This document shows positions 42,513 to 51,695 of a stretch of 53,573 nt of DNA, piece after piece (position 1 is the first letter of the stretch; each line of letters begins with the position of its first letter). The position numbers were made by a program, and so were the translations under genes. The notes under the pieces were generated by a model that ran no database searches, was not told where the DNA came from, and saw only the letters and a program-made list of their open reading frames with translations. Source of the DNA: RGIG1934 sp964492545 (GTDB taxonomy: Bacteria > Bacillota > Clostridia > Lachnospirales > Lachnospiraceae); assembly GCA_964492545.1 (NCBI GenBank), contig CAZBKO010000003.1:1-53573 (forward strand), read 5' to 3'.

Positions 42513-44537
42513 TTACTTCTCTATTATCTGTTTGCCTGACGACTGAATTATACCTGTTTTTAGTTCTTTTTTATTGCCATCATAAAATACTACTTTTAAG
42601 TTCTCTAAGTCATTCTTTATAAATGACAGATATGTTAATGTATTTTCCACTGCTATAGGTTCATCAGAATACACTGCTTTGCCATCGCTGTTAACAAGCT
42701 TAAAATACTTAGCATTCAAATCCTTATCTGGTGTTACTGAAAAATTCACTGTTCCTGTGTTTTTATTTACAGTATACGAATAAGTACCTAATACCTTTTG
42801 TTCTTCAGCTTCTTCTACCTTTTTTACTTCAATGGCTAACTGATCACTGTAGACCTGTGGATCAATCTTACAATCTGATATGAATTTATCTCCATCATAC
42901 AATCGAATTATTACATTTTCTGCACTATCCATATCTAATGTTAAGTGCCGTATGACTTTGTCAATATCTGTTTTGGCACCAATTTGAGTTCCATCAACCC
43001 ATAGTTCAAATGATGTCACATCTGTTTCACAGTCTTCCGTTGTGTATAACGACACTTCAAATATATTATCTGCTACAATATTTGTAATATTGTAATATAT
43101 TCCTGTTTCTGTTTCTTCTATGTAGCTGTCTCCCTGAGCTCCTTCTGACAGGCTGTTGTCTGTGGAATTAAGCAATTCCTTTACTGAGCCGCAGGTCAAT
43201 CTGTCAAATGAGTATAGCTGCTGTGAATAGAGTTTTAAATTCTCCATGACACTAATCTGCAATTCCTCATATTCCTGTCTAATTTCATCATATTCCTCAA
43301 AAGTCAATTCTCCGGCACTATTCAATAACTTAGCCTTTGTCATTTCCTGCTTTGAGGTGTTCATCTGTTCCACTGAAAAATCATATGTGTTTCTGAGAGT
43401 AACAAGATTTTCAAAGGTGTTTTCAACCTCTTTTCTGATTTCCTTTTCCAGTGAATTCTGATCATCCAAGGCTTCTATGTACTCTAATACATTTGTATAT
43501 AAAATATATGGATCATCCTCTACATATCTGACACCATCTATACTTCCCTTAAACCATTCCCTTGGAATTCTTATGAAAAGTATTTTCTTTTTGCCTGTCC
43601 AAGGTGAATCTATCTCAGTTAGGAAATTATTGTATGCTGTCTTAAATGCATCAGCATCTATGGCATTTCCATTTTTTGCCTGTGTAAAATATCCTGATAT
43701 ATAGCCCATTTTCCAACCATATTGGGAATTCATAAGACTATAATTCGTATTCACTGATGTAAGTGCAAGCTTTGTATTCATCTTTGCTTCATAAAAGCTT
43801 TGACTTCTATCAAGTGTCTTTGTTATTAAGCTGTCCAGCTGACTTCTGCTTATGGTGGCTTCTATGTAAGGATTAGTAAAGCTATATCCGCTGGTAACAT
43901 TCAATCCTATCAAATCTGTTATGTCTGATTTGTCCTTCTCAAACGCTCTTTTGTCCGATGCCATTGTGTTTTCCAATGCTTTTATTGATGAGTTGATTTT
44001 GTCAATATCGCTCTGTTTTGCTTCACCGGTCATGAGCTTGATGCTGTTCTTATCTAAGTTGTCCTTTAAGGACTGAAGCTGCTTTTCTTCGTAAGCTATT
44101 TTCTCCTGATATGTATATATCTCCACATATAAATTTGAAACCTTTTCAGTAGATTCATATAATGTGTCTGATAATTTGTGATTTAGAACATCTATTTCTG
44201 ATTGAATCTGAATTGGTTTAAATGTGAATTCAAATTCTTCCGCAAGTGTTGCCTTTTGTGGAAACTTAAAATTTAGTAAAGGGGACCAGCGAAATGTAGA
44301 CATATTTTTTTTCTTAAGCCTTATACTTTTAACTGCAGCTGCGTATTTTATCTGCTTCAAAGCTATTTGACTCTTAACTTTCCTGTAATTCTTGCTCTTT
44401 GATATTCCCATATTAACAGCCATATCAATTGTAATGACTTTGCTGTTATCCGCTGCCAATACTGTATTATCAATATTTCCTAATACCGACAATACCACGA
44501 GAACACATGCTAAAATGTATGCACTGTATTTCTTCAT
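42513..44537 (-). CDS. Exported TolC-like helical protein
   Basis: Protein of 674 residues with a clear signal peptide (MKKYSAYILACVLVVLSVLG, cleavage near LAADN, residue ~29). The next ~400 residues have the helical pattern of the outer-membrane efflux (TolC) family: ITIDMAVNMGISKSKNYRKVKSQIALKQI at the start, long heptad helices, TLDRSQSFYEAKMNTKLALTSVN and TKAKLLNSAGELTFEEYDEIRQ-like repeats. The C-terminal ~200 residues are beta-rich domains (NITNIVADNIFEVSLYTTED). A single-membrane bacterium has no outer membrane, so the role differs from efflux. TolC-like proteins without known function do occur in Clostridia. Confidence 0.75.
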   Translation of the reverse strand: MKKYSAYILACVLVVLSVLGNIDNTVLAADNSKVITIDMAVNMGISKSKNYRKVKSQIALKQIKYAAAVKSIRLKKKNMSTFRWSPLLNFKFPQKATLAEEFEFTFKPIQIQSEIDVLNHKLSDTLYESTEKVSNLYVEIYTYQEKIAYEEKQLQSLKDNLDKNSIKLMTGEAKQSDIDKINSSIKALENTMASDKRAFEKDKSDITDLIGLNVTSGYSFTNPYIEATISRSQLDSLITKTLDRSQSFYEAKMNTKLALTSVNTNYSLMNSQYGWKMGYISGYFTQAKNGNAIDADAFKTAYNNFLTEIDSPWTGKKKILFIRIPREWFKGSIDGVRYVEDDPYILYTNVLEYIEALDDQNSLEKEIRKEVENTFENLVTLRNTYDFSVEQMNTSKQEMTKAKLLNSAGELTFEEYDEIRQEYEELQISVMENLKLYSQQLYSFDRLTCGSVKELLNSTDNSLSEGAQGDSYIEETETGIYYNITNIVADNIFEVSLYTTEDCETDVTSFELWVDGTQIGAKTDIDKVIRHLTLDMDSAENVIIRLYDGDKFISDCKIDPQVYSDQLAIEVKKVEEAEEQKVLGTYSYTVNKNTGTVNFSVTPDKDLNAKYFKLVNSDGKAVYSDEPIAVENTLTYLSFIKNDLENLKVVFYDGNKKELKTGIIQSSGKQIIEK

Positions 44538-44576
44538 TATCTGCTCCTCCTTTCCAAATATTTGTATTGCAATTTA

Positions 44577-45743
44577 CTATTTTTCTATTGCATACATTAT
44601 GAATTCATCACTATTTTCTTCACTGTAAAATGTGTATTGTATATCATCACATTCAAATACTGTAAGATATATTTCCGCATCCTGATCAAATTTTTCAATC
44701 TCTACTGCATCCTTTATATCCCCTGGCTTTTCAGTTGCTTTTCCAAGTATAACAGCTTCACTTAATTTAATATTTGATGTTCCTTCAAATCCAGGTTCGC
44801 CTATCATTTCCTTTATCTGAGAAATTGATGTGACTTTCTTTCCATTGATGATACAGCTTTTCTTATTCACATATACCTGATTAACAATTACCTCATCATT
44901 TAAATTGCTTTCCCGGGAATTTCCTCCATAATATGCGTCTATGTCTGACATATTAACTACAAATTCATCATCCTTAAAGTATATTGTTCGCTGTCCTGTA
45001 TATATTTTATTTATATCAACTGTTGAATTTCCAAGAAGTTCAACATAATTTATTTCATCATTAATGAAATTTCCTGAATAAACAGCATTGCTGCTCACAT
45101 CAAAGAGCTTTCCCTCTCCTTCTTTTACTCCGTTGTCAAAATTACCCATATATTCCACACTTCCATTATCATGGTATAAAGTTCCCTCCCCCTGATATAG
45201 GTTGTGTTCAAAATTTCCTGTATATAGCACGTTTCCATTATCACCATACAGCTTTCCTTCTCCAGAATATTCGCTGTCTTTAAATGCTCCATCATATCTT
45301 ACATTTTGTGGTGATGCATATAATATTCCATCACCATTAGCTTTTCCATCTGATACTTCGCCATAATAACCTATGTAACCTGATTTTGTCTTTATCTTTA
45401 CCGTTCCATCTGCAAATCTAAGGCGAATTGAATCATATGAATATGTCTTTACTCCTGTATCATCTTTGCTAAATAAAGATGTCTGCTCCGTCAAAAGATA
45501 ATATATTCCCACAATTCCAACAACAAACAAAATCATGGATACAAGACGTTTGCTAACCATGAACCAGCCAACGGTGTAGTAATCATGTTCATCTCGTGGT
45601 TTTATTCTGAATACTTTATCGATAACTCTCTTTACTGCTGTTTTAACTTTTCCCAGTATAGACTGTGGTGCAAAAAGTCTCTGTATTCCGGAAGAAAACA
45701 TTTTAATTTTTTGTATGATAAATCGTAATAATTCCTGTATCAC
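44577..45743 (-). CDS. Membrane protein with MORN repeats
   Basis: Protein of 388 residues. A basic, amphipathic N-terminus (~65 residues) precedes one membrane helix (about residues 68-87, RLVSMILFVVGIVGIYYLL). Residues ~125-215 hold about four MORN-type repeats (GDGILYASPQNVRYDGAF, GEGKLYGDNGNVLYTGNF, GEGTLYHDNGSVEYMGNF, GEGKLFDVSSNAVYSGNF). The C-terminal domain (~residues 230-388) is unassigned. The start is a GTG after AGAGGTG. MORN repeats often mediate lipid or protein contacts. It lies between the tail-anchored protein and the TolC-like gene. Confidence 0.82.
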   Translation of the reverse strand: MIQELLRFIIQKIKMFSSGIQRLFAPQSILGKVKTAVKRVIDKVFRIKPRDEHDYYTVGWFMVSKRLVSMILFVVGIVGIYYLLTEQTSLFSKDDTGVKTYSYDSIRLRFADGTVKIKTKSGYIGYYGEVSDGKANGDGILYASPQNVRYDGAFKDSEYSGEGKLYGDNGNVLYTGNFEHNLYQGEGTLYHDNGSVEYMGNFDNGVKEGEGKLFDVSSNAVYSGNFINDEINYVELLGNSTVDINKIYTGQRTIYFKDDEFVVNMSDIDAYYGGNSRESNLNDEVIVNQVYVNKKSCIINGKKVTSISQIKEMIGEPGFEGTSNIKLSEAVILGKATEKPGDIKDAVEIEKFDQDAEIYLTVFECDDIQYTFYSEENSDEFIMYAIEK

Positions 45744-45765
45744 TCTTACACCTCTCGTCTGATAG

Positions 45766-46593
45766 TTAATTTAGCATTGACTCTGTTCCAATTTTTTTGA
45801 ATGTGTTAACAAATAATCTATACAGAGGACTTACGTCAAATACCGTGTTACTTAAAAATACAATTAACGCGACAATTCCTATTACAACACAGCATATTTT
45901 TACAACGTGGCTTATTCTTTCCTTATGATTTCTGTATGCTCTTGTAATTCTGCCACGTAATGTATCAATCGCATCAAGTGTTATATTGTTGTTGATGTCC
46001 TGATATAGCTCCGATAAAGTCCTGTAATTTTGTCTTTTATTTTTCATATAGATAACTCTATATGATGACCAGTTCTTATATGTGGATTTTTCCATCATCT
46101 TTTCAAGATAATCGCCTAATAGATTTACTATATCTGATTCACATTTGGATTCTATGTCAGTAAATATTATGTCATATGTAAAATACACTTCGCCGGCTTC
46201 TGTTATATTTATCTTGTTTTCATTAATAATTGCATATAGCACTTCCCATGGAAGTCCTGATGTCATACATTGAAAGACAATTTTTTTAAATAACTCCAAG
46301 TCATTTCGCTGTTCTTCATTATATAAAAATCCAAATTCTAAGATATTTCTGTCTTCTGCAAATGGAAGTACCATACAATTAATATTTCCAACCATAAAAT
46401 TTGTAATTGAATAATTACATTCATCGGAAATAAAAGCTTTTATAAGACGCTTTGCCAAAACATTGTCTGTTATGGCCCATACATAATACTTTTTCATGTC
46501 TTTGTCAGACTCGCATATGTATATATCCATCTTTCTGCCATTCTTCTTTTCACCTATGCAATTGTATCTGGTATCACCTGTCTGAAAAAACAT
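45766..46593 (-). CDS. Tail-anchored membrane protein of unknown function
   Basis: Protein of 275 residues. The N-terminal ~190 residues form an alpha/beta domain (IYICESDKDMKKYYVWAITD, NILEFGFLYNEEQRNDLELFKKIVFQCMTSGLPWEVLYAII) with the flavour of a longin or profilin-like fold, which is a guess. A basic linker follows. One hydrophobic helix near the C-terminus (about residues 231-254, KICCVVIGIVALIVFLSNTVF) would anchor it with the main domain in the cytoplasm. AAGGTGG precedes the ATG. First of the four envelope-associated genes in transcription order. Confidence 0.75.
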   Translation of the reverse strand: MFFQTGDTRYNCIGEKKNGRKMDIYICESDKDMKKYYVWAITDNVLAKRLIKAFISDECNYSITNFMVGNINCMVLPFAEDRNILEFGFLYNEEQRNDLELFKKIVFQCMTSGLPWEVLYAIINENKINITEAGEVYFTYDIIFTDIESKCESDIVNLLGDYLEKMMEKSTYKNWSSYRVIYMKNKRQNYRTLSELYQDINNNITLDAIDTLRGRITRAYRNHKERISHVVKICCVVIGIVALIVFLSNTVFDVSPLYRLFVNTFKKIGTESMLN

Positions 46594-46605
46594 ATTTCCA
46601 CCTTC

Positions 46606-48375
46606 TTATTCTGTTCTATTTCCAACAACTGCGTATGCATATGTGCAAATAAATGGATTATTTTCACAATATATTCTTATCTCATATACTCCTGGTTTCT
46701 GTGGTGCAGTGTACACTCCTGTATCCTTTATTTCACCACTTCTCTCTTCCATAAGCTCATAGCATAAATGACAGTTTTCCATATTTACAAATTTAACCGG
46801 TATATAGCAGGTCTCACCTGGCTTCAAATTAATAGTAGGCTTCTCTGTTGTTATATAACTGTCAATATTAGGATATTTGTTCTGTTCAGGCTGTGTATCA
46901 CACATTTTTACAGCTGTCCATCTGCATTTCATCATTACATTGTGATATTCTTTAAGGAATTTGACTGCTACTATAAATGATCCCTTTTCTTCCATAACCT
47001 TTATACCTGTTTCAATTTCAGGTACTCCGTTATCCTTAAACAACTCGGATGATCCATATATTATTGTCTTTGTTTCCCTTCCCATTGATACATCCTGTTC
47101 CTGATTTTCAAAGCCAATTTCTATTGATACATTTCCCTTTCCAAGGCTATGTACAATTTCTCCGGAATAATATATTTCTCCCTTTTTAGCTCCCTTTCCA
47201 ATTGGTATTTCAATATTTCCACTTGCAAATTTTTTGGCTAAAAGCTGACCCATATCATTATTATTTGCAACAGGCACATAAGATTGTTTCTTTTTCTCTT
47301 TTGGACTGTACATTGCATAATATCCAAGATACTCATTTCTTATGGCCCCATCTGATGGAACCTCTATATATTTTTTGACATTTTCTTCTTTTATCTGCTC
47401 AATTACAGCTCCTGATTCATTTCGTTTAAATTTGATGTCTGCTATTTGGATATAATCTGTTTTGGAGCTCATATTTCTTAACTCCAGGCTTGTCTTGCCA
47501 AGCTCCCTGTCAACAAGTTCTCGAGGATTTATATCAACTACCACAACTGTAAGTAAAAAATTTCTGTTATACTCTATCTCCTGTCCACTTAAATTAACAT
47601 GCACTGAATCAGGTTTCAATATTATTGAAGCTGCTTCACATGGCTCATTCTGAACTCTAACCCATATTTCCTGAATTATGCTGTCATTCTTTCCGAGGGA
47701 ACTGTCTTCTATGGAAATAGATACCTCGTTGCTTCCATCCATTGATGTGAACTCAGGCATTTGAAGTATTCCTTTGTATTCAAATCTTGAAATATTGGCT
47801 GTTTTTTTTGTGAGTGTAAATAAAAGCTTTACATATTTTCCCATGCATGCCATAGCTGGCATAGACATTTCAAGTGAATAATCATCGCTGTCTACTAATG
47901 TTCCTCTCAGTAAAAATTCTGATTCAAGAACAAAATCCTCCTCGATTTTATCCCTGTCTACAAGATACAGCTCATATGTTTCTTCTATATGATTACATTC
48001 ATAATCCTTGTCATCCTGCTTTAAACCATATACAGGATGAATCATTTTCTCATCATATCTAATACATAAAGCTGCCTCATCTGTCTCAAGCTCTTCAAAT
48101 CCCTGCATTGCTGAAAGCTTCTGGATTGCAGTTTCTTCAATTACAATTTCTCTGCCGTATGAATCAATTGCTACGCCGCTGTCCACCATCAAAGATAAAT
48201 CATCAAGACTGTATACACTTAATCCACACACAATTCCACTTCCATATATCATCTGATTCAAAAATCTTCTCTTGTTTCCATTGTAATTCTGTTCCAGTTC
48301 AAAATCAGATGACGAAAGCATTTTACCACTGAAATATCTGTTTCTCTCAAAAGGAAGTATCTGTATATTTTTCAT
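46606..48375 (-). CDS. Injection-system accessory protein with RNRYFSGK-type N-terminal domain
   Basis: Protein of 589 residues, cytoplasmic or particle-bound. The N-terminal region FERNRYFSGKMLSSSDFELEQNYNGNKRRFLNQMIYGSGIVCGLSV matches a domain that recurs beside DUF4255 and ATPase genes in extracellular contractile loci (consensus RNRYFxGKLLTaxDFxxEQxYxxxKxRxLNRxLhGxGVVCGL). The rest (~residues 200-589) is beta-rich, with repeated immunoglobulin-like stretches ending in GVYEIRIYCENNPFICTYAYAVV, suggesting an exposed, elongated particle component. Location and form would suit a decorating or fibre-like protein, but that is inference. Confidence 0.75.
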   Translation of the reverse strand: MKNIQILPFERNRYFSGKMLSSSDFELEQNYNGNKRRFLNQMIYGSGIVCGLSVYSLDDLSLMVDSGVAIDSYGREIVIEETAIQKLSAMQGFEELETDEAALCIRYDEKMIHPVYGLKQDDKDYECNHIEETYELYLVDRDKIEEDFVLESEFLLRGTLVDSDDYSLEMSMPAMACMGKYVKLLFTLTKKTANISRFEYKGILQMPEFTSMDGSNEVSISIEDSSLGKNDSIIQEIWVRVQNEPCEAASIILKPDSVHVNLSGQEIEYNRNFLLTVVVVDINPRELVDRELGKTSLELRNMSSKTDYIQIADIKFKRNESGAVIEQIKEENVKKYIEVPSDGAIRNEYLGYYAMYSPKEKKKQSYVPVANNNDMGQLLAKKFASGNIEIPIGKGAKKGEIYYSGEIVHSLGKGNVSIEIGFENQEQDVSMGRETKTIIYGSSELFKDNGVPEIETGIKVMEEKGSFIVAVKFLKEYHNVMMKCRWTAVKMCDTQPEQNKYPNIDSYITTEKPTINLKPGETCYIPVKFVNMENCHLCYELMEERSGEIKDTGVYTAPQKPGVYEIRIYCENNPFICTYAYAVVGNRTE

Positions 48376-48376
48376 T

Positions 48377-49129
48377 TTAAACCTCTTTTCTACGCTTAAA
48401 ACAGTTATACGAAACTGTTAACATCTGCTTATGCTTAAGTTCTATATTTTCACTCTTTTTTCCTACAACAACCCGGCATTTTACTCTCTCTTCAGTTACA
48501 TTTCTTACAATTGCAAATGCATTTCCATCGCTATCAACCTCAATGGGTATTACCGGAAAAATTCTACTGCTTCCTGCATTGTAGGAATTGCCCAACTTTG
48601 AGGATAAATTATATGTATTATCATCTTCTGCATCTGAATCATTTCCCATAATAATTATTTCTTCGCTGTTGCTTCCGTCCTCAATCAAAAATGTTCTTCC
48701 ACATAAAACATCATATTTGAGACTATATATTTTTATTGTTGAAGAATTCTTTTGGACATCCTCCAATAATCTGTAAGGCATTGTCACTTCTGTCAATATT
48801 ATCTGAAGATTGTTCTCGGGAATATCCGTAATTCTCAAGGCTGTGGCTGAAAGCCTGTCTCTTGAATTCATCCGTGGCATCATCCACACATAATATGTGG
48901 TATTCTTATCATCTATCTTAATTGTCTTTGTCTGGTACATTTCGCTTTCGATAGATATTTCTTCCCCTTCTTCCACATCACCAAGGATTACATATATTCC
49001 ATTTCCTTTATAAAGAATTACTCCTGTTGTTTCTCTATGTATATTGCAGAAATCTCCATTTATCGGTCGTCCTGTATATTCATCAAATATTGCTATAACG
49101 CAGCCAACCTTCTGATATATTGTTCTCAA
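48377..49129 (-). CDS. Injection-system accessory protein with N-terminal carboxypeptidase-regulatory-like domain
   Basis: Protein of about 250 residues from the TTG at 49129. The frame continues upstream to 49177, overlapping the DUF4255 gene, but AGGCGG seven bases before the TTG supports the shorter form. The N-terminal ~95 residues (VGCVIAIFDEYTGRPINGDFCNIH, YVILGDVEEGEEISIESEMYQTKTIKI) look like a small beta-sandwich of the carboxypeptidase-regulatory-like type. The remainder is beta-rich and unassigned. Proteins of this shape commonly accompany DUF4255 genes in these loci. Exact role unknown. Confidence 0.7.
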   Translation of the reverse strand: MRTIYQKVGCVIAIFDEYTGRPINGDFCNIHRETTGVILYKGNGIYVILGDVEEGEEISIESEMYQTKTIKIDDKNTTYYVWMMPRMNSRDRLSATALRITDIPENNLQIILTEVTMPYRLLEDVQKNSSTIKIYSLKYDVLCGRTFLIEDGSNSEEIIIMGNDSDAEDDNTYNLSSKLGNSYNAGSSRIFPVIPIEVDSDGNAFAIVRNVTEERVKCRVVVGKKSENIELKHKQMLTVSYNCFKRRKEV

Positions 49130-49130
49130 A

Positions 49131-49721
49131 TCAATACCGCCTCTCATCATCGAACTTTGAGTCCACATTAATTTCAACCTGACTTACTCTTGATACCTTC
49201 TGTATTCTTGCAGAATCAATAGCTATCGGTGATACCTTATAAAATAGTGATGTCTTATATGGAACATTCGGAAAATTCCATATTTTGGTTTTCTGCTCGG
49301 CATCTATTCTCAGCATCTCTATTCGCATATCAACACCACTCATATCATATGGAGCTATTGAATCAATGGAGATCAACGGATAATCATGAAACAGCTGAAT
49401 TACACGCCCGAGTATTCTCTCCTCCACACTCATTCTGTATTTGGTATCACCCACTGCATAGGCCGTTACCATATAATACAAATTAACAAATATTGGTGGA
49501 TACTGGATATTGCCCATACCATGAGTTACCATACTACTTCTTCGTATTTCCTCACTTTCACGTATATCAAATAGAAATACTCCCAATGATACATCGCTCT
49601 TATCTGAAGGACTGCACAATGCAATACCATCACTTCCGGAAACAAGCTGTGGAACCAATTCCTGCTGCAATATACTTATAATTTTTTCACTTACATCTGA
49701 AATTATTGTGTATCCCGCCAT
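49131..49721 (-). CDS. DUF4255 tube/sheath terminator protein (Pvc16/Afp16-like)
   Basis: Protein of 196 residues with the DUF4255 pattern: ISDVSEKIISILQQELVP near the N-terminus, GVFLFDIRESEEIRRSS, YPPIFVNLYYMVTAYAVGDTKYRMSVEERILGRVIQLFHDYP and IWNFPNVPYKTSLFYKVSPIAID. In Afp the homologous protein caps the distal end of the tube and sets its length. The ATG at 49721, after AAGGAAG, is preferred over one seven codons upstream. It directly follows the ATPase gene, the pvc15-pvc16 order. Confidence 0.9.
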   Translation of the reverse strand: MAGYTIISDVSEKIISILQQELVPQLVSGSDGIALCSPSDKSDVSLGVFLFDIRESEEIRRSSMVTHGMGNIQYPPIFVNLYYMVTAYAVGDTKYRMSVEERILGRVIQLFHDYPLISIDSIAPYDMSGVDMRIEMLRIDAEQKTKIWNFPNVPYKTSLFYKVSPIAIDSARIQKVSRVSQVEINVDSKFDDERRY

Positions 49722-49742
49722 GTTATGTCTTCCTTCCTGCAA

Positions 49743-51695
49743 TTAAATTGAATCCCCGTTGAGGTAAAATGAGTACTTTTCCATATCCTGAGATGTCAGC
49801 ATCTTACCTAATTTCATATACTCATTCTTTGTGCTGCTTATCATATGCTTCATTGTGACTACACTATTTTCCGCTGCCGCCTGAAACACTGCGTTGATAA
49901 TTATGTTCTTTATGTATCCGCCTGACAATTGAATCTTTTGAGCCAAATACTCAAAATCAATATTTTCTAGAGGTATCTCGTCTGAAAAACTATTTTTCCA
50001 AATTGCAAGCCTTGTTTCTACATCCGGCATTTTGAATTCAATAACATATTTCATTCTTCTCATAAATGCATCATCAATGTTATTTCTATAGTTAGTTGCA
50101 AGTATCACTATTCCGCTATATTCCTCTATTCTCTGCAGAATAAATGAGACCTCGGTATTGGCATATTTGTCTTTTGAATCTTTTACTTCACTTCTCTTAC
50201 TGAATATGGAATCAGCTTCATCAAAGAACAGAATTACATTACTTTTTTCTGCATATGCAAATATTTCATCAAGACGTTTTTCCGTCTCTCCTATGTATTT
50301 GTCAACTACCTGGGATAAATCCACTCTGTATAATGGTATCTTCAGTTCATTCGACAGCACATATGCCGCCATTGTCTTTCCTGTTCCGGGTGGTCCATAG
50401 AATAATGCTGTAACACCTTTTCCATATGCAAACTTACTATCCATCCCCCACTCATCATAAACCTTATGACTCTCGGTGATATATGCACAAATATATTCGA
50501 TTATTTTCTTTTGTCCCGGTTCAAGCTTTAAGTCATCAAGACTGTAGTCAGATGAAACCTTGTGAACACTGCCCTTTGCAGGCATTGCCTTAGTCTCCAT
50601 ACATAGTCTTGCAATGCAATTATCTTTTGCATGTGTGTCCCATGACTTACTATACTCTACCTTTAAGTTTCTAAATATTTTTTTAATTTCACCAGGATTG
50701 AGACTATACTGAACACCGTATTTTTGATAATCCAAATCCATTGCGTATTCCTCAGATAATCCACGCCATATTTCTATTCTTTCATTTCTGTCACAGTCAT
50801 CAATCTCCATTCTGTAAACAGGTATATCTACATATGGGATAATCTGAGTATTCTTATCAGTTATTATTGTTATAGGATAACAATACTTTTCATAGTCTCC
50901 GCAAATACGCTGTAATAAGTATTCGCTGCTTCTACCAGATTTCTCTGCTTTGAAATGATGAAAACATATGCCAACATCATTTAGCAGTGCCTCTCTATGA
51001 ATCAGCCATATATTATGTCTAAGTTGTTCCTTCTTCTGTTCGTTGAGTTTATCCATATCAACGAATATCCATCCATTGTCTCTTGATGCAGCCAGCATTT
51101 TTAAAATAGAGCGTCTGCCTCTTCCTTCATTTCCTGCAAGCTGTAAAATATATCCTCTGGTTGTTTCTATGCCTGATAAAATCTTTTCCAGCTTCTGCAC
51201 CTGCATATCCATACCATAATATGTATTAGTATCTTCATATGAAAAGAATAAGTCTGCATAATCACTTATACCCTCTGCTACATAATCATCACCATTGAGA
51301 TATAATACCAGTCTCTCATCTGCAAAAAGCTCGGTGTATTTGAAATTCTCTGCTTTCTTCTCAACTCTAAGAAACTTTTTGAGTGTCTCAAATCCACCCT
51401 TAAGCTGCGGATACTGCCATCTGTTTTCCAGTCCGTTTATCATTAAAGCAAGCTCCAATGTTACACCAGTACCAAAATCTTCCTGAAGCTTTTGACGAAA
51501 TTCCGGGTATTCATGACACGCAACCGCCATATGCAGAACATCCTTCAGTACATCTTCACCTAATATTGCATCTATATACTTATATCTTTCATCAAGTATT
51601 TCACTTGGTTCTGCTTCGGCATAGTCACTTGATTCATTTAAATAGCTATATAGTTTATTAATTATTTCAAGGGAATACTTATCTATTCTCTGCAT
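49743..51695 (-). CDS. AAA+ ATPase of the injection system (Pvc15/Afp15-like)
   Basis: Protein of 650 residues. The C-terminal AAA module has Walker A YGPPGTGKT (near residue 432), Walker B ILFFDEAD (near 487), sensor ILATNYRNNID and arginine finger DAFMRRMKYVIEF. The N-terminal half has a degenerate ATPase-like region (ILQLAGNEGRGRRSILKMLAASRDNG) and a helical domain. A homologous ATPase is conserved in almost all extracellular contractile loci and has been proposed to act in assembly or cargo loading. Its start overlaps the end of the preceding gene by 13 bases, so the two are translationally coupled. Confidence 0.92.
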   Translation of the reverse strand: MQRIDKYSLEIINKLYSYLNESSDYAEAEPSEILDERYKYIDAILGEDVLKDVLHMAVACHEYPEFRQKLQEDFGTGVTLELALMINGLENRWQYPQLKGGFETLKKFLRVEKKAENFKYTELFADERLVLYLNGDDYVAEGISDYADLFFSYEDTNTYYGMDMQVQKLEKILSGIETTRGYILQLAGNEGRGRRSILKMLAASRDNGWIFVDMDKLNEQKKEQLRHNIWLIHREALLNDVGICFHHFKAEKSGRSSEYLLQRICGDYEKYCYPITIITDKNTQIIPYVDIPVYRMEIDDCDRNERIEIWRGLSEEYAMDLDYQKYGVQYSLNPGEIKKIFRNLKVEYSKSWDTHAKDNCIARLCMETKAMPAKGSVHKVSSDYSLDDLKLEPGQKKIIEYICAYITESHKVYDEWGMDSKFAYGKGVTALFYGPPGTGKTMAAYVLSNELKIPLYRVDLSQVVDKYIGETEKRLDEIFAYAEKSNVILFFDEADSIFSKRSEVKDSKDKYANTEVSFILQRIEEYSGIVILATNYRNNIDDAFMRRMKYVIEFKMPDVETRLAIWKNSFSDEIPLENIDFEYLAQKIQLSGGYIKNIIINAVFQAAAENSVVTMKHMISSTKNEYMKLGKMLTSQDMEKYSFYLNGDSI

